Shown here piece after piece: positions 22,386 to 33,654 of a stretch of 64,000 nt of DNA (positions are counted from its first letter, which is position 1; each line of letters opens with the position of its first letter). Position numbers and translations under genes: made by a program. Below the pieces are notes generated by a model. It made no database searches and was not told the DNA's origin. It was given only the letters and a program-made list of their open reading frames with translations. The stretch is from Eonycteris spelaea (Eukaryota; Chordata; Mammalia; Chiroptera; Pteropodidae), in assembly GCA_003508835.1 (NCBI GenBank), contig PUFA01000144.1:3596001-3660000 (forward strand), read 5' to 3'.

Positions 22386-24207
22386 GGAACTTGGGCTGGG
22401 GTGAGGGACTATTGAATCTCAATTATCTGGGATAGATCACTGGGCAGAGGGGTCTCTCCAGGACCCCTCTTGCTGCCCCTAGTTAGCAATTCTGACCTTG
22501 CGAAGGATTCTAACTCTGACTTTCTGCCTTCTTCCCTGCAGCCCCCCAAGGGGCTGCCATCAGTCCTCCCGGGCCTCCCATCTGGAGGTGGTGCCGGCTC
22601 TAGCCCCTCACTTGAGCAGCTGCAGATCAGTGCATGGGACCTGGGCTCACACATTTGCCTGCCAGGGGAAGCAAGCTGCCAGGCTGCAGTCTACCTCTGT
22701 GCACCAACATACCATTCTGCTCCCCTGGGCTGGGGCCAGCACCAGCCTCCTGGACAAGGTTGGACAGCATGCCACACAAGCTTCCAAGGGTGGAAGAAGG
22801 GAAGGTTTGGGGAGAGAAGAAGGCAATGGAAATGAGGAGGGGGAGGAGTAGGAGGCTACAGAGGGAGCGAGCTTCAGGCGGGGGAAGCCATCTGAGTCCT
22901 AGAGAGCCCGCAGGCTGTTCACTGTATGGCAGTGTCCTATGGGGAGGAGAGTACGAACCAAAATCCATCCACACACCTTTCACCAAGGCGTAATTCCTGC
23001 CCAGGCTGGATCTACAGATGAAGGGGTGTCCAGAGGAAGAGCCAACTCTTCCTTCAGAAACGCCTTGGGATTCTGTGCCTTTGCATTTCTCTGTGACCTC
23101 TTGCTCCTATCTCTGCTTCATGGAAAGAGGACCCAGAGGCCACTCTCCCAGCGGGGTGAGGTAGCCTAACCTGGCCTTCTTCAGAGTCCTTAGCTAGCTC
23201 CTGAGGGCTCAGCGTGTGGAAATTGGATGACGGCCCTTTGTCCTCTGTCCACTTAGCCCCTGCTCCCTCTTCTTACCCACCTCTATTGGCAGGACCTAAC
23301 TGGATACTCCTTCTGCCCAAGGCCAGTATCAAGCAACTGAGGCCAGAAGAGATGGTCAGAACAACTTGGGCCACTCTGCCTCAAGCCCATGGAGCCCTCA
23401 GCTCCTCACAGCCAGAGCACTGGCCAGCAAAGGGAGCATCTGGTGTTACACTGCTCCAGGGCTGGCTAAGGCATTCCTTAGCCGAGAATGAGGAGAGTCC
23501 AGCATGGCGGTCACTTACCTTGAGGTTCATTTGGCTCAATCCTCTCAATTTCAGGGGCTGGCCAGGGTCCCCAACAGCCAGCAGCTCTCTGCCAGGCCCC
23601 AGGGTCCCCCTGATTGCTGTTGAGAGGGCCCATGTCCACGGCTCTGGGAGAGATGAGATCGTGTTGGTCGCATCCTCTTTGTCACTAAATGTATTAAAGA
23701 CTGTGAATGGATCTGAGCTGTTTGGGAAGAGGCAAAGGGAGGCCAGTAATGGTCTAGTCTTAACAAAATAAAATTTTATGTTCCTTAAATACATGAAGTC
23801 ACCCTTAACGGCCATTAACAAAGTATGGTCAAGGAAAGGTACTGGCTGCTTCCGAGATGAGGTCAGAGTTTGCTTATGATTGGCGTGCTAACTGCACCTA
23901 TAAAACCGGGTGTTGCCAAAGTGCACAGCACTCCCTCTGCCATCTGGAACGCAACCCGCGCTCAGAGGAGCTCCCGCTATTATTATCTTGTTCCCACTAG
24001 GAGTTGGTTCAGCACGTCTCCCCATCAGCAGGGTCCAATTCCTCTCTGGCCTTGTGAAAGCATCACAAATTCTAAATTAGAGGTGTCTGAGCTAACAAGG
24101 GCCCCTCTCTACTCTTCTTAAGTTTCTTCCATTGTGTTTTTCTCATCCCCATACCCGCCCCCCGGCTAGACCTTCAATTCCATGGAGACAGGGACGGACC
24201 GTGTCTT
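22386..24207. other. No gene recognised; longest open frames lie here
   Basis: GC-rich unique-looking sequence. It holds the longest frame of the window (23214-23771 plus, 185 codons) and an opposite 146-codon frame (23381-23821 minus). Neither shows a domain, signal peptide or biased composition, and their overlap argues for chance. A good-looking splice acceptor (TTCTTCCCTGCAG, ending at 22541) has no convincing donor downstream. The stretch 23685-23830 is AT-richer. Confidence 0.45.
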
Positions 24208-24310
24208 CTGTTTCATCCATTCAACAAGTACTGATTGACCACCTGTCCTGGTTTGTACCAGGTGCTTTGGGGAATACAAAACATGGGAAAGCTGCAGTCT
24301 CTCCACCTTC
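24208..24310 (-). mobile_element. L2 LINE 3' end
   Basis: Complement of the L2 terminus: TTCAACAAGTACTGATTGAC, then TACCAGGTGCTTTGGGGAAT. It is short and diverged. Confidence 0.7.
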
Positions 24311-24365
24311 GAGGAAGAGGAGGTGACTCTGTTGTGACAACATCACCTTGCTTCTGGAGCCATCA

Positions 24366-24540
24366 ATATTTCAGGGTTATTTTAGATACGAGCTCATTTG
24401 ATACCCACAATGGTCCCGAGGAGGGAAGTGAGCTAGTTTTGTTCTCATTTGTCAGACAAGTAAACTGAGGTTCAAAAAGGCTAACTGACTCCCTTGGTCT
24501 ATTGGTGAAGGAGCTTGGGCCAGAACCCCTATTCTCTGTC
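24366..24540 (-). mobile_element. MIR SINE
   Basis: Reverse-oriented MIR: CTCATTTGATACCCACAATG, CAGACAAGTAAACTGAGGTT and CCAGAACCCCTATTCTCTG stand in the expected order. It lies about 55 bases after an L2 end. Confidence 0.75.
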
Positions 24541-25517
24541 CTTGCCAACAGTGGACAGTTAGACCCACACATGCTCACATATAGCCCTTTGCCCTCCCAT
24601 CCAAGGGGGCTGGATTGTGCCCCCTTCCTCTGTGGCCCCACCCAACAGAGCAGCAAACACCCCATCCCCACCTCGTTTGTACAGTTTAGGTAAACACAGC
24701 TTCACAACTCATTGGAGACTAAAGCAAGAAAATGATAAAAGGCAATGAAAAAGTTTGATATATGGCCAAATGCTCACAAGAGAGGAGGGGTCTCACTGGC
24801 AGGAAGCAACACCCCACCCCACTCAGTGCCTCCCACAGGGCTCTGCCAAGAGCCCCGTGAAGAAGCAGGGGCTCTGCGAAGGAGTATCTGTTTAGTGGGT
24901 GGCTCTTGCTTGTCGTTTTCAAGAAAACAGGGGCCCCCGGTTGGATATAATATTGTCATATGAGCTTCCTGGGGGCAAGTAAGCTCTCCCGCCAGGAGGC
25001 AGCCAGCTGACAACTGATTGCGTCTGCAGGGCATACTAGCCTTTCATCTCTAACCTAAAGGAGCCAAGTGCGATGCAGATAGCTTGGTGCTGCTCCTCCA
25101 CACTGCTAGGGCCGGGGTTCTGGGGCAGAAAGGGGAGCCAAGTGAACTGAACTGGGATGGGGCATTTAGGTACCACCCTTTACTTATTACAAGCCGAATC
25201 ATTTATTTTACTGCCTAGAATGTTCTCCATGGGTGACGCTGGCTCCTCTTCGTGGATGTATGGATGCGGCAGACCAGGCTGGAGGTGGGGTGGGAGGGCG
25301 CGACGGCGGCAGATGCAGCCACCTGGTCTTCGCTCTCACGGGCCCCTGTGGGGTGGGAGCCGGCAATAAATTTGAAGAACTGAAGAGTCCATATGGGAGG
25401 AAACAACTTCTGGGGAGGAGGCAGGGTCAGGCCCTGGAGGGGCCACTGGCGACCCCTCTCAGGGAGAGCAGAAGAGAAGCCTCTCCCTTTTGGGGGGAGG
25501 TTTTGTCTTAGGATAGC
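24541..25517. other. No gene recognised
   Basis: GC-rich unique-looking sequence. A fragment around 25205-25255 (CTAGAATGTTCTCCATGG) could be a small piece of sense L2. The open frames here lack family resemblance. Confidence 0.45.
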
Positions 25518-25711
25518 CAAGGTTCTCAAACTTGAGTGTACATCTGAATCCTCTGGGGTGGGGGAGGGGCTCATGAAACCCCAAATTCTGAAGCCCCGCC
25601 CTCAGAGTTTCTGATTCAGCAGGTCTGGGTGGGGCCCTAAAATGTGCATTCTGTCCATTTCTGAGTGATACCGATGCTGCTGGTCCAAGGTCTACACCTT
25701 GAGAACCTCTG
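25518..25711 (+). mobile_element. MER20 (hAT) DNA transposon
   Basis: A 194-bp non-autonomous element. It opens with a CAAGGTTCTCAAAC end and closes with a CTTGAGAACCTCTG inverted end. The internal block CAGAGTTTCTGATTCAGCAG followed by GATGCTGCTGGTCC is diagnostic of MER20. It has no coding capacity. MER20 copies have been reported elsewhere as regulatory elements in placental mammals, but nothing here shows that this copy acts so. Confidence 0.9.
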
Positions 25712-25930
25712 GAGCTTTCTAGAGGCATGGACAAGGTGACCCGCTATGTGAGGAAGGTCAGAACAGAGGGTCAGCAAATGGCTGTTTTCATAGACTTCTT
25801 AGCTGGGATGGTAAAGCAGGGAGTAGACAAATGATGTCTCAGTCTTCCTGCTTCTTTCCATTATATTGGGGAAAAGGGAGACATAAAGGCTGAGGTTAGA
25901 GATCAGGAGTGGCCTCCTGGAAGTACATAT

Positions 25931-25951
25931 GAGAGAGAGAGAGAGGGAGAG
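25931..25951 (+). repeat. (GA)n microsatellite
   Basis: Short GA dinucleotide run with one G interruption. Confidence 0.9.
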
Positions 25952-26074
25952 CGAGTGTTGGGGAGATGAAGCTGGCTTTCCTTGCCTCAGGAGTTTGTCA
26001 GAACTGCTGACTCTGCCTCCAGTTCTGACTGTTGACCTCACATAAGTGTCCACAGCTTTCTAGGACTCTTTCTC

Positions 26075-26345
26075 TCTACCATGAAAGTAATTCATGGGTA
26101 TTCCCCTCTCGGTCTCTCCATCACCCAGCTCAAGTACATGGAGGCTGATGTACTTGGCATCCTTCCTTCATGCCAAGCCAAACCCCCACTTCCTCTAAGA
26201 AGGCCTCTCTGGCTGCTCCCGCCCTTCTCTGCCTATGCCCCTGGTTCCCTCCATGCCTCAAAGACTACTCTTATTTAGTCCACCACGGTCTTCATGTGGC
26301 TGGGCCACAGCAAGTACTTAGTAAATAATACAGAGCTCAATTTGA
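26075..26345 (+). mobile_element. L2 LINE 3' end, sense
   Basis: Sense L2 tail: CTTCCTCTAAGAAGGCCTCT matches the typical 'aggaagccttccctg' block, and it ends with CACAGCAAGTACTTAGTAAA, the L2 terminal 'tagtaggcgctcaataaa' motif. Confidence 0.65.
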
Positions 26346-26619
26346 TTTAAAGAAGAGCTAAGAGAACCAGGAGTGGGAGGCAAGAAACGGCAAGGCCATG
26401 GGCTCCCAACTGCTGAGTTAAAAGTGGAAAGTACAATCCCAGCCCGGGAGGCTTGGCCTTCTTCCTTCCCTTGCCATCTGCTTTGCAAGGAAGGGAGCAG
26501 AGAGAGGCCACAGCACTCGGCACTCGTTACTCACTCACTGAAGTCATGGATTGAGGCAGTCAGGGATGGGGGTTAGGGAAGGAGGTCGACCTTCCTGTCC
26601 CAGTGAATGGCCCCTCTGG

Positions 26620-27180
26620 CTACCCTGCTTATTCAAGCACCAAACTTAGGACATTCCCTGCCTCATATCTAATCCAGCAGGGAGTCCTGGCAGTCTTCCT
26701 CCAACATACACTCAAGTTCATCCACCACTTCCCTCCATCTAATTGACGCTGCCGTTGTCCAGAACACTTCCTTCACTCACCTGGACCCTTGAAATTGCCT
26801 CCTCTCTCAATGCTCTGCATCACTTGTGTTCCCTCTAATTCACTCCAGCAGGAGTGATGTTGCAAAAGTGTCAATTAGTCACATCACTTCCCTGCCTAAA
26901 GCCTTTCAAAAGCTTCCCCACCACAGTTCAAATAAAATCCAGACTCATGGCCGTGGCCTTCCAGATCCTCCTAAGCTGGTCCCTGCTCCAACCTAATTCT
27001 CCTGCAGCCCTCCTCATTCCCTCCTCATTCCCTGCACTGTGGCCACATCAGCCCCCGTGCACTCGAGGCCCTTCCCCACTCTGGCCTTTCTGTACTGGCT
27101 CATCCTCTGTCAGGATGCCCTCCCTATGACTCTTCACGCAGCAGCTCGTTCAGCTACAGTTCAAGTGCACACTGTGAGGT
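26620..27180 (+). mobile_element. L2 LINE 3' region, sense
   Basis: Sense L2 from the end of ORF2 into the 3' UTR. Successive blocks are recognisable: CACATCACTTCCCTGCCTAA, CTTTCAAAAGCTTCCCCACC, AATAAAATCCAGACTC, CTGGCCTTTCTGTACTGG and TCAGGATGCCCTCCC. The 91-codon frame at 26854-27129 is a chance remnant within it. Confidence 0.85.
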
Positions 27181-28088
27181 GCTAGCCACCACCGGTTAGA
27201 TGATTGAGTGGTTGGTTGTTAGAGTCGATCAACACTGACCTCAGGAGACATAGAAGAAGGATTTCCAGCCCTATGGCAACCCAGAAGGGACAGATTTCAA
27301 AGAAACCAGATGCCTACTTTTTAACTCCCTCTTTGTAGAAGACACAGATACCTCTGAGACCCAGATAGACAGGGACTCCTCACTGTGCCCTGCGGAGGGC
27401 AGAAGCCATGTCTCCTGCCTGAGTGGGCATGAGAAAGCCCAGGGAGAGGCCAGGCCTGCCCCTCACATCACACCCCTGTGAATGGTGCCCTTGGAGCTAC
27501 TTAGTGCACAATCTACCAGGCCACACGCAGCAGCCCCCGGAAAGTTACCCCTAGAATCTGTTTCTCAGGGGAACTGGGAAAGAGACCAATGATGTCTTTT
27601 TCCGGGAGGAGAGATCAGTGAGAATATGAAATGCATGTCCATACTCATGTTTTCACACGTTTTCTGCAGGGCGGGTGGTGGTCATTGCTGGGGAAGGTGG
27701 AGGCCTCTGGATTTCAGCATCTCCAGAGATCTCCCTGATGCCCTAAGAGTCATCTTGATCTCATGCTTTTGCTGCTCCAAGGGTCTCTGGTTAAGGTATT
27801 AAATCCTAAGTGGTCAATAAAAGGCAAAATGACTGTCTCTGACTCTCACCTCCTCAGCCTCACTTCAGATCCTACATCTCATCGTACAGGATTCGGAACT
27901 GACAGACGGAGACCTCCCTCAGGGCCCTGGGGCAGCTGCACAAGCCAATGGCCGCAAAGCACCTAGCGCAGCGCTCATCACAGGTGTGTTAGTGCGCCTT
28001 CTGACGGGGTGGGGGCCGGGAGGCGGATTTGGGAACAAGGACAACTTCCTGGCACCTTTAAAATTATACTCCAGAGAGAAAGAAATAG

Positions 28089-28106
28089 AAAAAAAAAAAA
28101 AAAAAA
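28089..28106 (+). repeat. Poly(A) tract, 18 A
   Basis: Uninterrupted A18 preceded by A-rich GAAAGAAATAG text. It could be the tail of a lost retroposon. Confidence 0.95.
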
Positions 28107-28431
28107 CCAGAAAAGGGAGGAATGACGGTATTGCTTCTTGATATGCTTCTAATTTGGAGATCCTGGCAAAGGGCTGGGAGACAGCGTGGCAGAGTGAGAG
28201 GAACACTGACGTGGAGCCAGGAGGCTGGGGTCTGGAAGCCGGTCCGTCGCAGCCTCAGGGCTTGCCACCTTCCATCCCCTGCCCCCACCGCTATGTCCCC
28301 TCTGCACACACGAGGGGCCAAGGGGGAGAGCACGCCCGGCCAGACTCCCGCCCAGAGCTGAAGCCTGGGATTCTATTTAAGAATATGCAGCCCATCTGGT
28401 TCCCATTGAGGAGGCTGCGTTTTCTCAAGTG

Positions 28432-28443
28432 CCCCCCCCCCCC
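28432..28443 (+). repeat. Poly(C) tract, 12 C
   Basis: Uninterrupted C12, the second such tract in the window. Confidence 0.95.
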
Positions 28444-28807
28444 ACTGCAATCCAGATTCCCACCATGTGACCCCATCTTCTCCCAATGGTGTTCCGTTTT
28501 ATGGCTTGTTGTTCTGTGTGCGTGATTTGAGTTTGGGGACTTTTTTTTTATCCCCCACACACAGATTTCCCTCCCTCTTCCAGAAAACGTGGAGCCTGAA
28601 CTTTTGACTGCCTGCAACCCTCAGGGGAATGGCAATAAGGACAGAGGGCAGGAGGAGATGGATGTCTCTGCCTGTCTCCTACTGCCGATTTCTCTGCTTC
28701 TACATTTGTTTCTTCTCTGTTTGAAGCGCTGCTCCCAATGGCCCCTCACGTGAATCAGTCCAGAGCTGAGGCCAGAGAGGAGGCTGGAGAGAAGAAATGG
28801 GTTCAGT

Positions 28808-28890
28808 TCAAGCGTTCAGTCAGCATTTATTGAGCCGCCTAGGACCGTGCATGCTGGAGCTGCAGAGAGAAGAGGCCAAGCTCAGGGCTG
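28808..28890 (-). mobile_element. L2 LINE 3' end
   Basis: Complement of the L2 terminus: AGCGTTCAGTCAGCATTTAT followed by TGAGCCGCCTAGGACCGTGC. It is short. Confidence 0.65.
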
Positions 28891-29062
28891 GAAAAGGCCA
28901 CAGGCTGGTGGGAGAGGCAGGGGGCTTGCGAAGAACCCAGTTCATGGCAGAGCACCCGCTCTTGCTATTCACAGGGCCGGGGAGAGAGCAGGGGAAGGAT
29001 ATGAACTCTACAAGGCAGGGAGGAGCCCAGAGAAGGCTTCCTGGAAGGTATGATGCCTGGTC

Positions 29063-29215
29063 ATTGGTTCGTTCAGTTATTCAGCAATTTTTTATTAGCC
29101 TCCTCGTAGGTGCCAGGCTCTGCGCTGTATTTACTGTATAGAGCGTGAATATAACAAATGTGGTTCTTGTACTCAAAGAAAGAGTTTTCAATGTCTAAAA
29201 AGAGAAAAAGATCAA
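29063..29215 (-). mobile_element. L2 LINE 3' end
   Basis: Complement of the L2 terminus: GTTCGTTCAGTTATTCAGCA, GTAGGTGCCAGGCTCTGCGC and GTGGTTCTTGTACTCAAAGA in the expected order. Confidence 0.75.
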
Positions 29216-29540
29216 AAGATAATAGCAAACATATATAGTTACACAGTGTGAAAATGCTAACAGCAATTATCACACTATCTCATTTAAATCAGGTGATCTC
29301 TACGGAAATGACGTGTAAGCAAGATTAAATGAAAGGGCAGGAGCTGGTAGAGAATCAGTGTTCCTAGCAGGGGCAAGTATATACCAAGGTCCTCACACCC
29401 AAAAAGGCTTCGCTTCTTCAAGCGACTGAAAGAAGGGCCATGTAGTGCGAAGTTGGAAGTGGGTTAGCGAGGGCAGTGGAAGATGATCTATGAGAAGTAG
29501 GCCAGATCACCCGGCTATGGTGAGGCCAGGACACAGCCTG

Positions 29541-29760
29541 AGGTCAGGGTCAGGGTCATGTTCAGGTCAAGTTTAGGGGTCAGTCTGAAGCTGGGCTAGT
29601 GCTCAGGCACTAGAGCCAGAGGCTACACTCAAGCTGTGGCCAAGGTTTGGTCCTTGATGCCAGAATGGGGATTGGTCTGCAGCCAGGGTTAGAGTCTGTC
29701 TGAATTCACAGCCAGAGTCATTCTGAGGTCAAGTTTAAGGGCCAGTCTGAGGACAGCATT
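29541..29760 (+). repeat. Minisatellite, 162-bp period, AGGTCA words
   Basis: A stretch beginning GTCATGTTCAGGTCAAGTTT (29555) recurs exactly 162 bases later as GTCATTCTGAGGTCAAGTTT (29717), and both continue with a similar GGTCAGTCTGA/GCCAGTCTGA and CTCAG text. This gives about 1.4 copies, with shorter internal echoes of GTCTG and CAGGGTTAG. Five AGGTCA/GGGTCA words lie within 29541-29582, three of them directly adjacent (29541-29558). Confidence 0.75.
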
Positions 29761-29766
29761 AGGCTC

Positions 29767-29900
29767 AGTCACTCATTAAATATTCCCTAAGAACCTCCCG
29801 GGCTGACTCCCTAGCAGTACAGCGCCCCCATCCTTCCTGGAACTCAGACTTGAATGGGAAGGACAGTCATTAAAGAGGGAATTGCCTGAATAGTGCATTA
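29767..29900 (-). mobile_element. L2 LINE 3' end
   Basis: Complement of the L2 terminus: AGTCACTCATTAAATATTCC, a TGGAACTCAGACTTGA block and GGACAGTCATTAAAGAGGGA. It abuts the minisatellite. Confidence 0.65.
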
Positions 29901-29969
29901 TCACTGCGATGAGCATGAGCGTTATCGAGGAGAACAGCAGGTGGCCTGAGGCCTCAGAGGAGGGGGTTG

Positions 29970-30490
29970 TTCCAGTTACTACAGCCATGTAGCAAACGAC
30001 CCCATAACTTTGCAGCTTAAAACAATCGCTTGTTATGCTCACAGAATTTGTGGGTCAGGAATTGGATAGGACATGGTAGGGATAGCTTTTCTACACTCCA
30101 CACTGTCTGGGCCTTCAGCTGGCTAGACCCAAAGACCAGGAGTGACTGGCTGGCTGGGGACTAGAATTGTCTGAAGGCTCCTCATTCATGTGTCTGGCAC
30201 CTGAGCCAAGACTGATGGCCAGAGCACCTATGTGGGGTCTCTCCATGTGCCCTGGCTTCCTCACAGCATGGTGACTTCCAAGTGTCTAGACTTCTTACAT
30301 GAGCACAGCTGTTATGGGGGACAGGCAAAAGCTGCGTCACCTTCTATGACCTAACCTTAGAGGTCACACAGCTCACTTCCTCTATGCTCTATTGTTCAAG
30401 CAATCAGTTCCAACCTAGATACAAGGGAAGGGGAATCAGATTCTACCCCTCAATGGGGGATTGGCATGGTCTAACCACAGCATGCACGTA
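29970..30490 (-). mobile_element. MaLR-type solo LTR, probable
   Basis: The plus strand reads CCAGTTACTACAGCCATGTA, ACTTTGCAGCTTAAAACAAT and TTTGTGGGTCAGGAATTGG, ending near GGCATGGTCTAACCACA. This is the reverse complement of a common mammalian LTR that ends '..gttatgcagcaatagataac'. I place it in the ERVL-MaLR (MLT1-like) group; the exact name is uncertain. No internal retroviral genes are attached. Confidence 0.6.
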
Positions 30491-32362
30491 TCAGAGATAC
30501 CTGGAAATCTCTGGAAAATACCATCTGCCACAGATTCCAGCAGAGGGCAGGTCGGTTTGGGCTGCAGTTGGGAGTTCGTCCCTGAACAGAAGTAGAAAGA
30601 GGACAAGAGAGTTTGCTTCTGGAATGCACAGTGGGAGCTAATTAATCACTTAGCTAGGCAACCCCAAGCTCAGGACATGCAGGGGGTAGCGGGAAGGGGG
30701 ATCCAGGATTATGGACACTCTGTAAATACTTCCTCCCCTGCACAATAGAGAGGGTGACAGTTTCCCAAGTCTTGGCTCCAGTTTCTTACTGCAGCTTCAG
30801 TTGTCCCTTTATAAACTGGGGTAAACTACCCCAGCCTGGGCAGATTGGAGGCCGGCATAGTCCATATTGATTTCGGGGTCTCTGAAGCTTGAGGAACCTA
30901 CAGGAACCTAACTTTGATGGGATGTCATATTTTGAAAAACTTTGGTTCCTTAAAGACGATAATAGTTAATAACATTTTGCTGATGAAATTAGAAGTTTTG
31001 GGAATAAAAATCCTTATGAAATACACCTTCATGGAATCCTATGGTAAAGTCTTCCCTAAAATAAAGAGTAGTTTCTAAAGTTAGGAATTCCTTCCACTCG
31101 AGTTTTTTTGAAAATACAGGTTTTTGTCGACCTGGCTGGAGGAAGCAGAGGCTCCCTTCCCAGAACCCAGAATCAGATAAGACATTTCTTTACTCACATG
31201 GACCTTTCTCTGCCATCCGGAGTGTTGTTCTCTGTGCTGGGGGAATGAGAGGAAAAGACACTGGTCTCATAGCAGCAAGATTTCAATCAGGAGCGGACAG
31301 AGCCTCCGCTCTGTGGGTCTCTAGGAGAAATAAAAACAGCTGGAGTGAGCACCAGCCTGGAGACTGTGAGGACGAAATAGGGGCAAGACCGCCTCAGGGA
31401 CCCCCTGTGGGGATGCAAAGGGCCTTGTGCAAGAGCCCTGGGCACTGGTCATGGTTCAGCTGCTAACTTCCTGAGTGGTCGTGGGATCTCTTCTCCGGGC
31501 CTCAGTTTCCTCCTCTGGCTCAGTTGCTTTTGAGTCCATTCCACAGTTCTTGGGCTCTGTCCCAATGGCACCCCCTCACCCCCTTCACAATGGCTGGAGC
31601 TCTGCAGCAGTCGGGCATGACCCCCCTTCCTCACTGGCCTTGGGAAACTCCCTGAACTTGGCCCCAGAGCTGGGGTCAAGCGGGAAGAGTGGCCCAGATG
31701 ACTTCATGCTGGGTTCTTGCCCTGCTGTTCATCTCTCAGTGACTCACCTCAGCAGGGGAGAGCCAAGGCCATTTGAAAACTGAAAGCTCTGTGGGGCCTT
31801 TCCCCTCCAAGGGCTCCAAGAATAGGCCTTAGGCAGCTCTTAGCTCTTCCCTTCCCAAAGACCCAGAATGAAAGGCTAGATATGTCCCAGCCAGGGCTGC
31901 TGTTCCCCCAGGGCAGGTACAGCAACCTGCTTCTCTTTTCTCCTGTCTCTGAGCCAGGACCTCAGCACCCTAGGCCCTGCCTGGCTCTGTGGTGGTAGTT
32001 GCACCCCTTGCCCTCTCTGGGACTATCTCTGCATCTCTAAACTATAGTCCCTCTGCTCTAGCTCGATCCATCTCTGCTCTTTCTCTCCCTTCATATCTGC
32101 TCAACCTGCCCCCCCAATCCCCATGCATCTTAGCCTCAGGAAGGTTTGACCGCACTTAGCAAAGCAAAGTTCGCGGCAAGGCTGTGTCTTACTCTCTGAA
32201 TCTCACACTCTCCACCTCTCACAGTTACACCTCTTACAGCTCTGACAGATGATTACTTCTTGGCTGAGCATAGCAAAGCAGGCAAGATTCTCCACACACT
32301 CTCTCATCCTGCCACCTGGGAGACGAACACAGAAACCGCATATGCAAATCTGCACCGCCAAA
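30491..32362. other. No gene recognised
   Basis: Mostly unique-looking. A sense MIR piece lies at 31446-31520 (GCTAACTTCCTGAGTGGTCG then GGGCCTCAGTTTCCTCCTCT). The frames at 31245-31466 and 31475-31783 have no recognisable product. Confidence 0.45.
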
Positions 32363-32465
32363 GGTGGTAGCAACTAGCGACATGTGGCAATTTAAATTAG
32401 TTAACATACAGCACACACAGGACCCTTCCATCACTGCAGAAAGTCCTCTGGAACAACAGCATTCC
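32363..32465 (-). mobile_element. hAT-type DNA transposon fragment
   Basis: It carries GGTAGCAACTAGCGACATGT, GGCAATTTAAATTAG and CTTCCATCACTGCAGAAAGT, which is the order of a known mammalian non-autonomous element with 'tagccactagccacatgtggc' and 'tgcagaaagttctattggaca'. The family name was not fixed. Confidence 0.6.
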
Positions 32466-33654
32466 AAGTAATAAAATACAAGATGTCAGGTCGCCGTCAG
32501 CCCAGGTCTTCCGGGCAAGAAAGGAGCAGGACGTCCCACCAACATGTAGTATGAGCTAGAAATAAACTTGCCTTATGGGAAAACACTGAAATTGCAGAGT
32601 GGAGCCGTTGCTCCCCCGAGCCCAGCCTACCCCAACCAGCACAGCCTACCCGCACGAAATGATCAGGGAGTAGCAAAAACAGGCAGATGCCATTTGCAAT
32701 CTTGTATGCAACCCATGTAATACGGAGTCAATACCTTGCTGGCTTTGTGGGGGGAGCTGGCTGAAGCATAATCATGGGACAGCTCCTGGAAGAGGTGCAG
32801 CTAGGGATGAGCCTTGGACAATGGGCAAGGTTTGCACAGGCTTATGGTTTTCAATCTACAAGAATTTTTGGCTTCCTACCTGGGAAAGCTGAGATAGGCA
32901 AAAAGAAGTGTAGGCATTCCACTAACATGGGGGCAAAACACAGAGCAAAAACGTTGGGGAGCACAGAAGGGCTAGGCCATGCACTTTTCCTGGGGGTGGT
33001 GAGGGAAGCTGAGGAAGCTCAGGAGATAAGTTAGATGGGCATTGAGAAGAGAGTTTCTCTGTATGTTTCCACCCAGAGCTGCCAAGAGTGGGGGGCAGAG
33101 CGTGTAGAGAATGAAGCGTGTAGAGAATGAAGGATAAACTAATGTTGCCATTATTGATGGCCAAGGGTGGGTTTGACCTCAGAAATGAATGGCCAGAATT
33201 CAATGACTGGGGTTGTAGATTTTGGGAAGTGTGGGAATTCAAAGAGGTGGCATTTTGCTTATGGAATAATCAATCAGTTAACTGGTGATTAATTCACATC
33301 AGAAGCTGGTTAAAACCAGAGCCCCTTCCTTCTGAGTTCCAAGCTAAACTTCCCAATACTCTACTTGGATTCTCCAACAGAGGGTGCACTCAGCACTTCA
33401 GCCCTGGCCTGGCCAAAGTGATATACACCCCACCCCAACCTGGCACCGAATGTCACAGTAATTCAACTGCATGGCCATGGCCTTGGAATCCTTTGGGATC
33501 ACCACCACCTTCATGTCCATACACACATGCTCAAGCACAAGCACACAGAGCTCATCTCTCAATAAGTCCCACAGGAGTCTCTGCTAGCAATTCTCCAGTC
33601 TCTACTCCTGCCCCAACCTTTCTGCCTCCCCTGACTGTCACACCTGACTGTTTT
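32466..33654. other. No gene recognised
   Basis: Unique-looking apart from a possible LTR tail at 32550-32600 (GAAATAAACTTGCC, then ACACTGAAATTGC, like the end of MaLR LTRs) and a perfect 16-bp tandem duplication at 33100-33131 (GCGTGTAGAGAATGAA twice). Confidence 0.5.

Larger units (their letters stand above)
27181..28800. other. No gene recognised
   Basis: Unique-looking sequence with an A18 run (28089-28106) and a C12 run (28432-28443). Open frames at 28154-28525 plus and 28291-28617 minus overlap on opposite strands and have no recognisable product. Confidence 0.45.

Noticed and set aside
22529..22860. Exon starting after TTCTTCCCTGCAG at 22541
   Set aside because: The acceptor is good, but no consensus donor or conserved frame was found downstream, and the overlapping frames in three phases are uninformative.
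23214..23821. Longest open frames (185 codons plus, 146 codons minus) as genes
   Set aside because: They overlap on opposite strands in GC-rich, stop-poor DNA. Neither has a recognisable domain, start context or splice structure that I could support.
25250..25340. CpG island or promoter
   Set aside because: A few CpGs occur close together, but the density is not sustained, and there is no exon or promoter element beside it.
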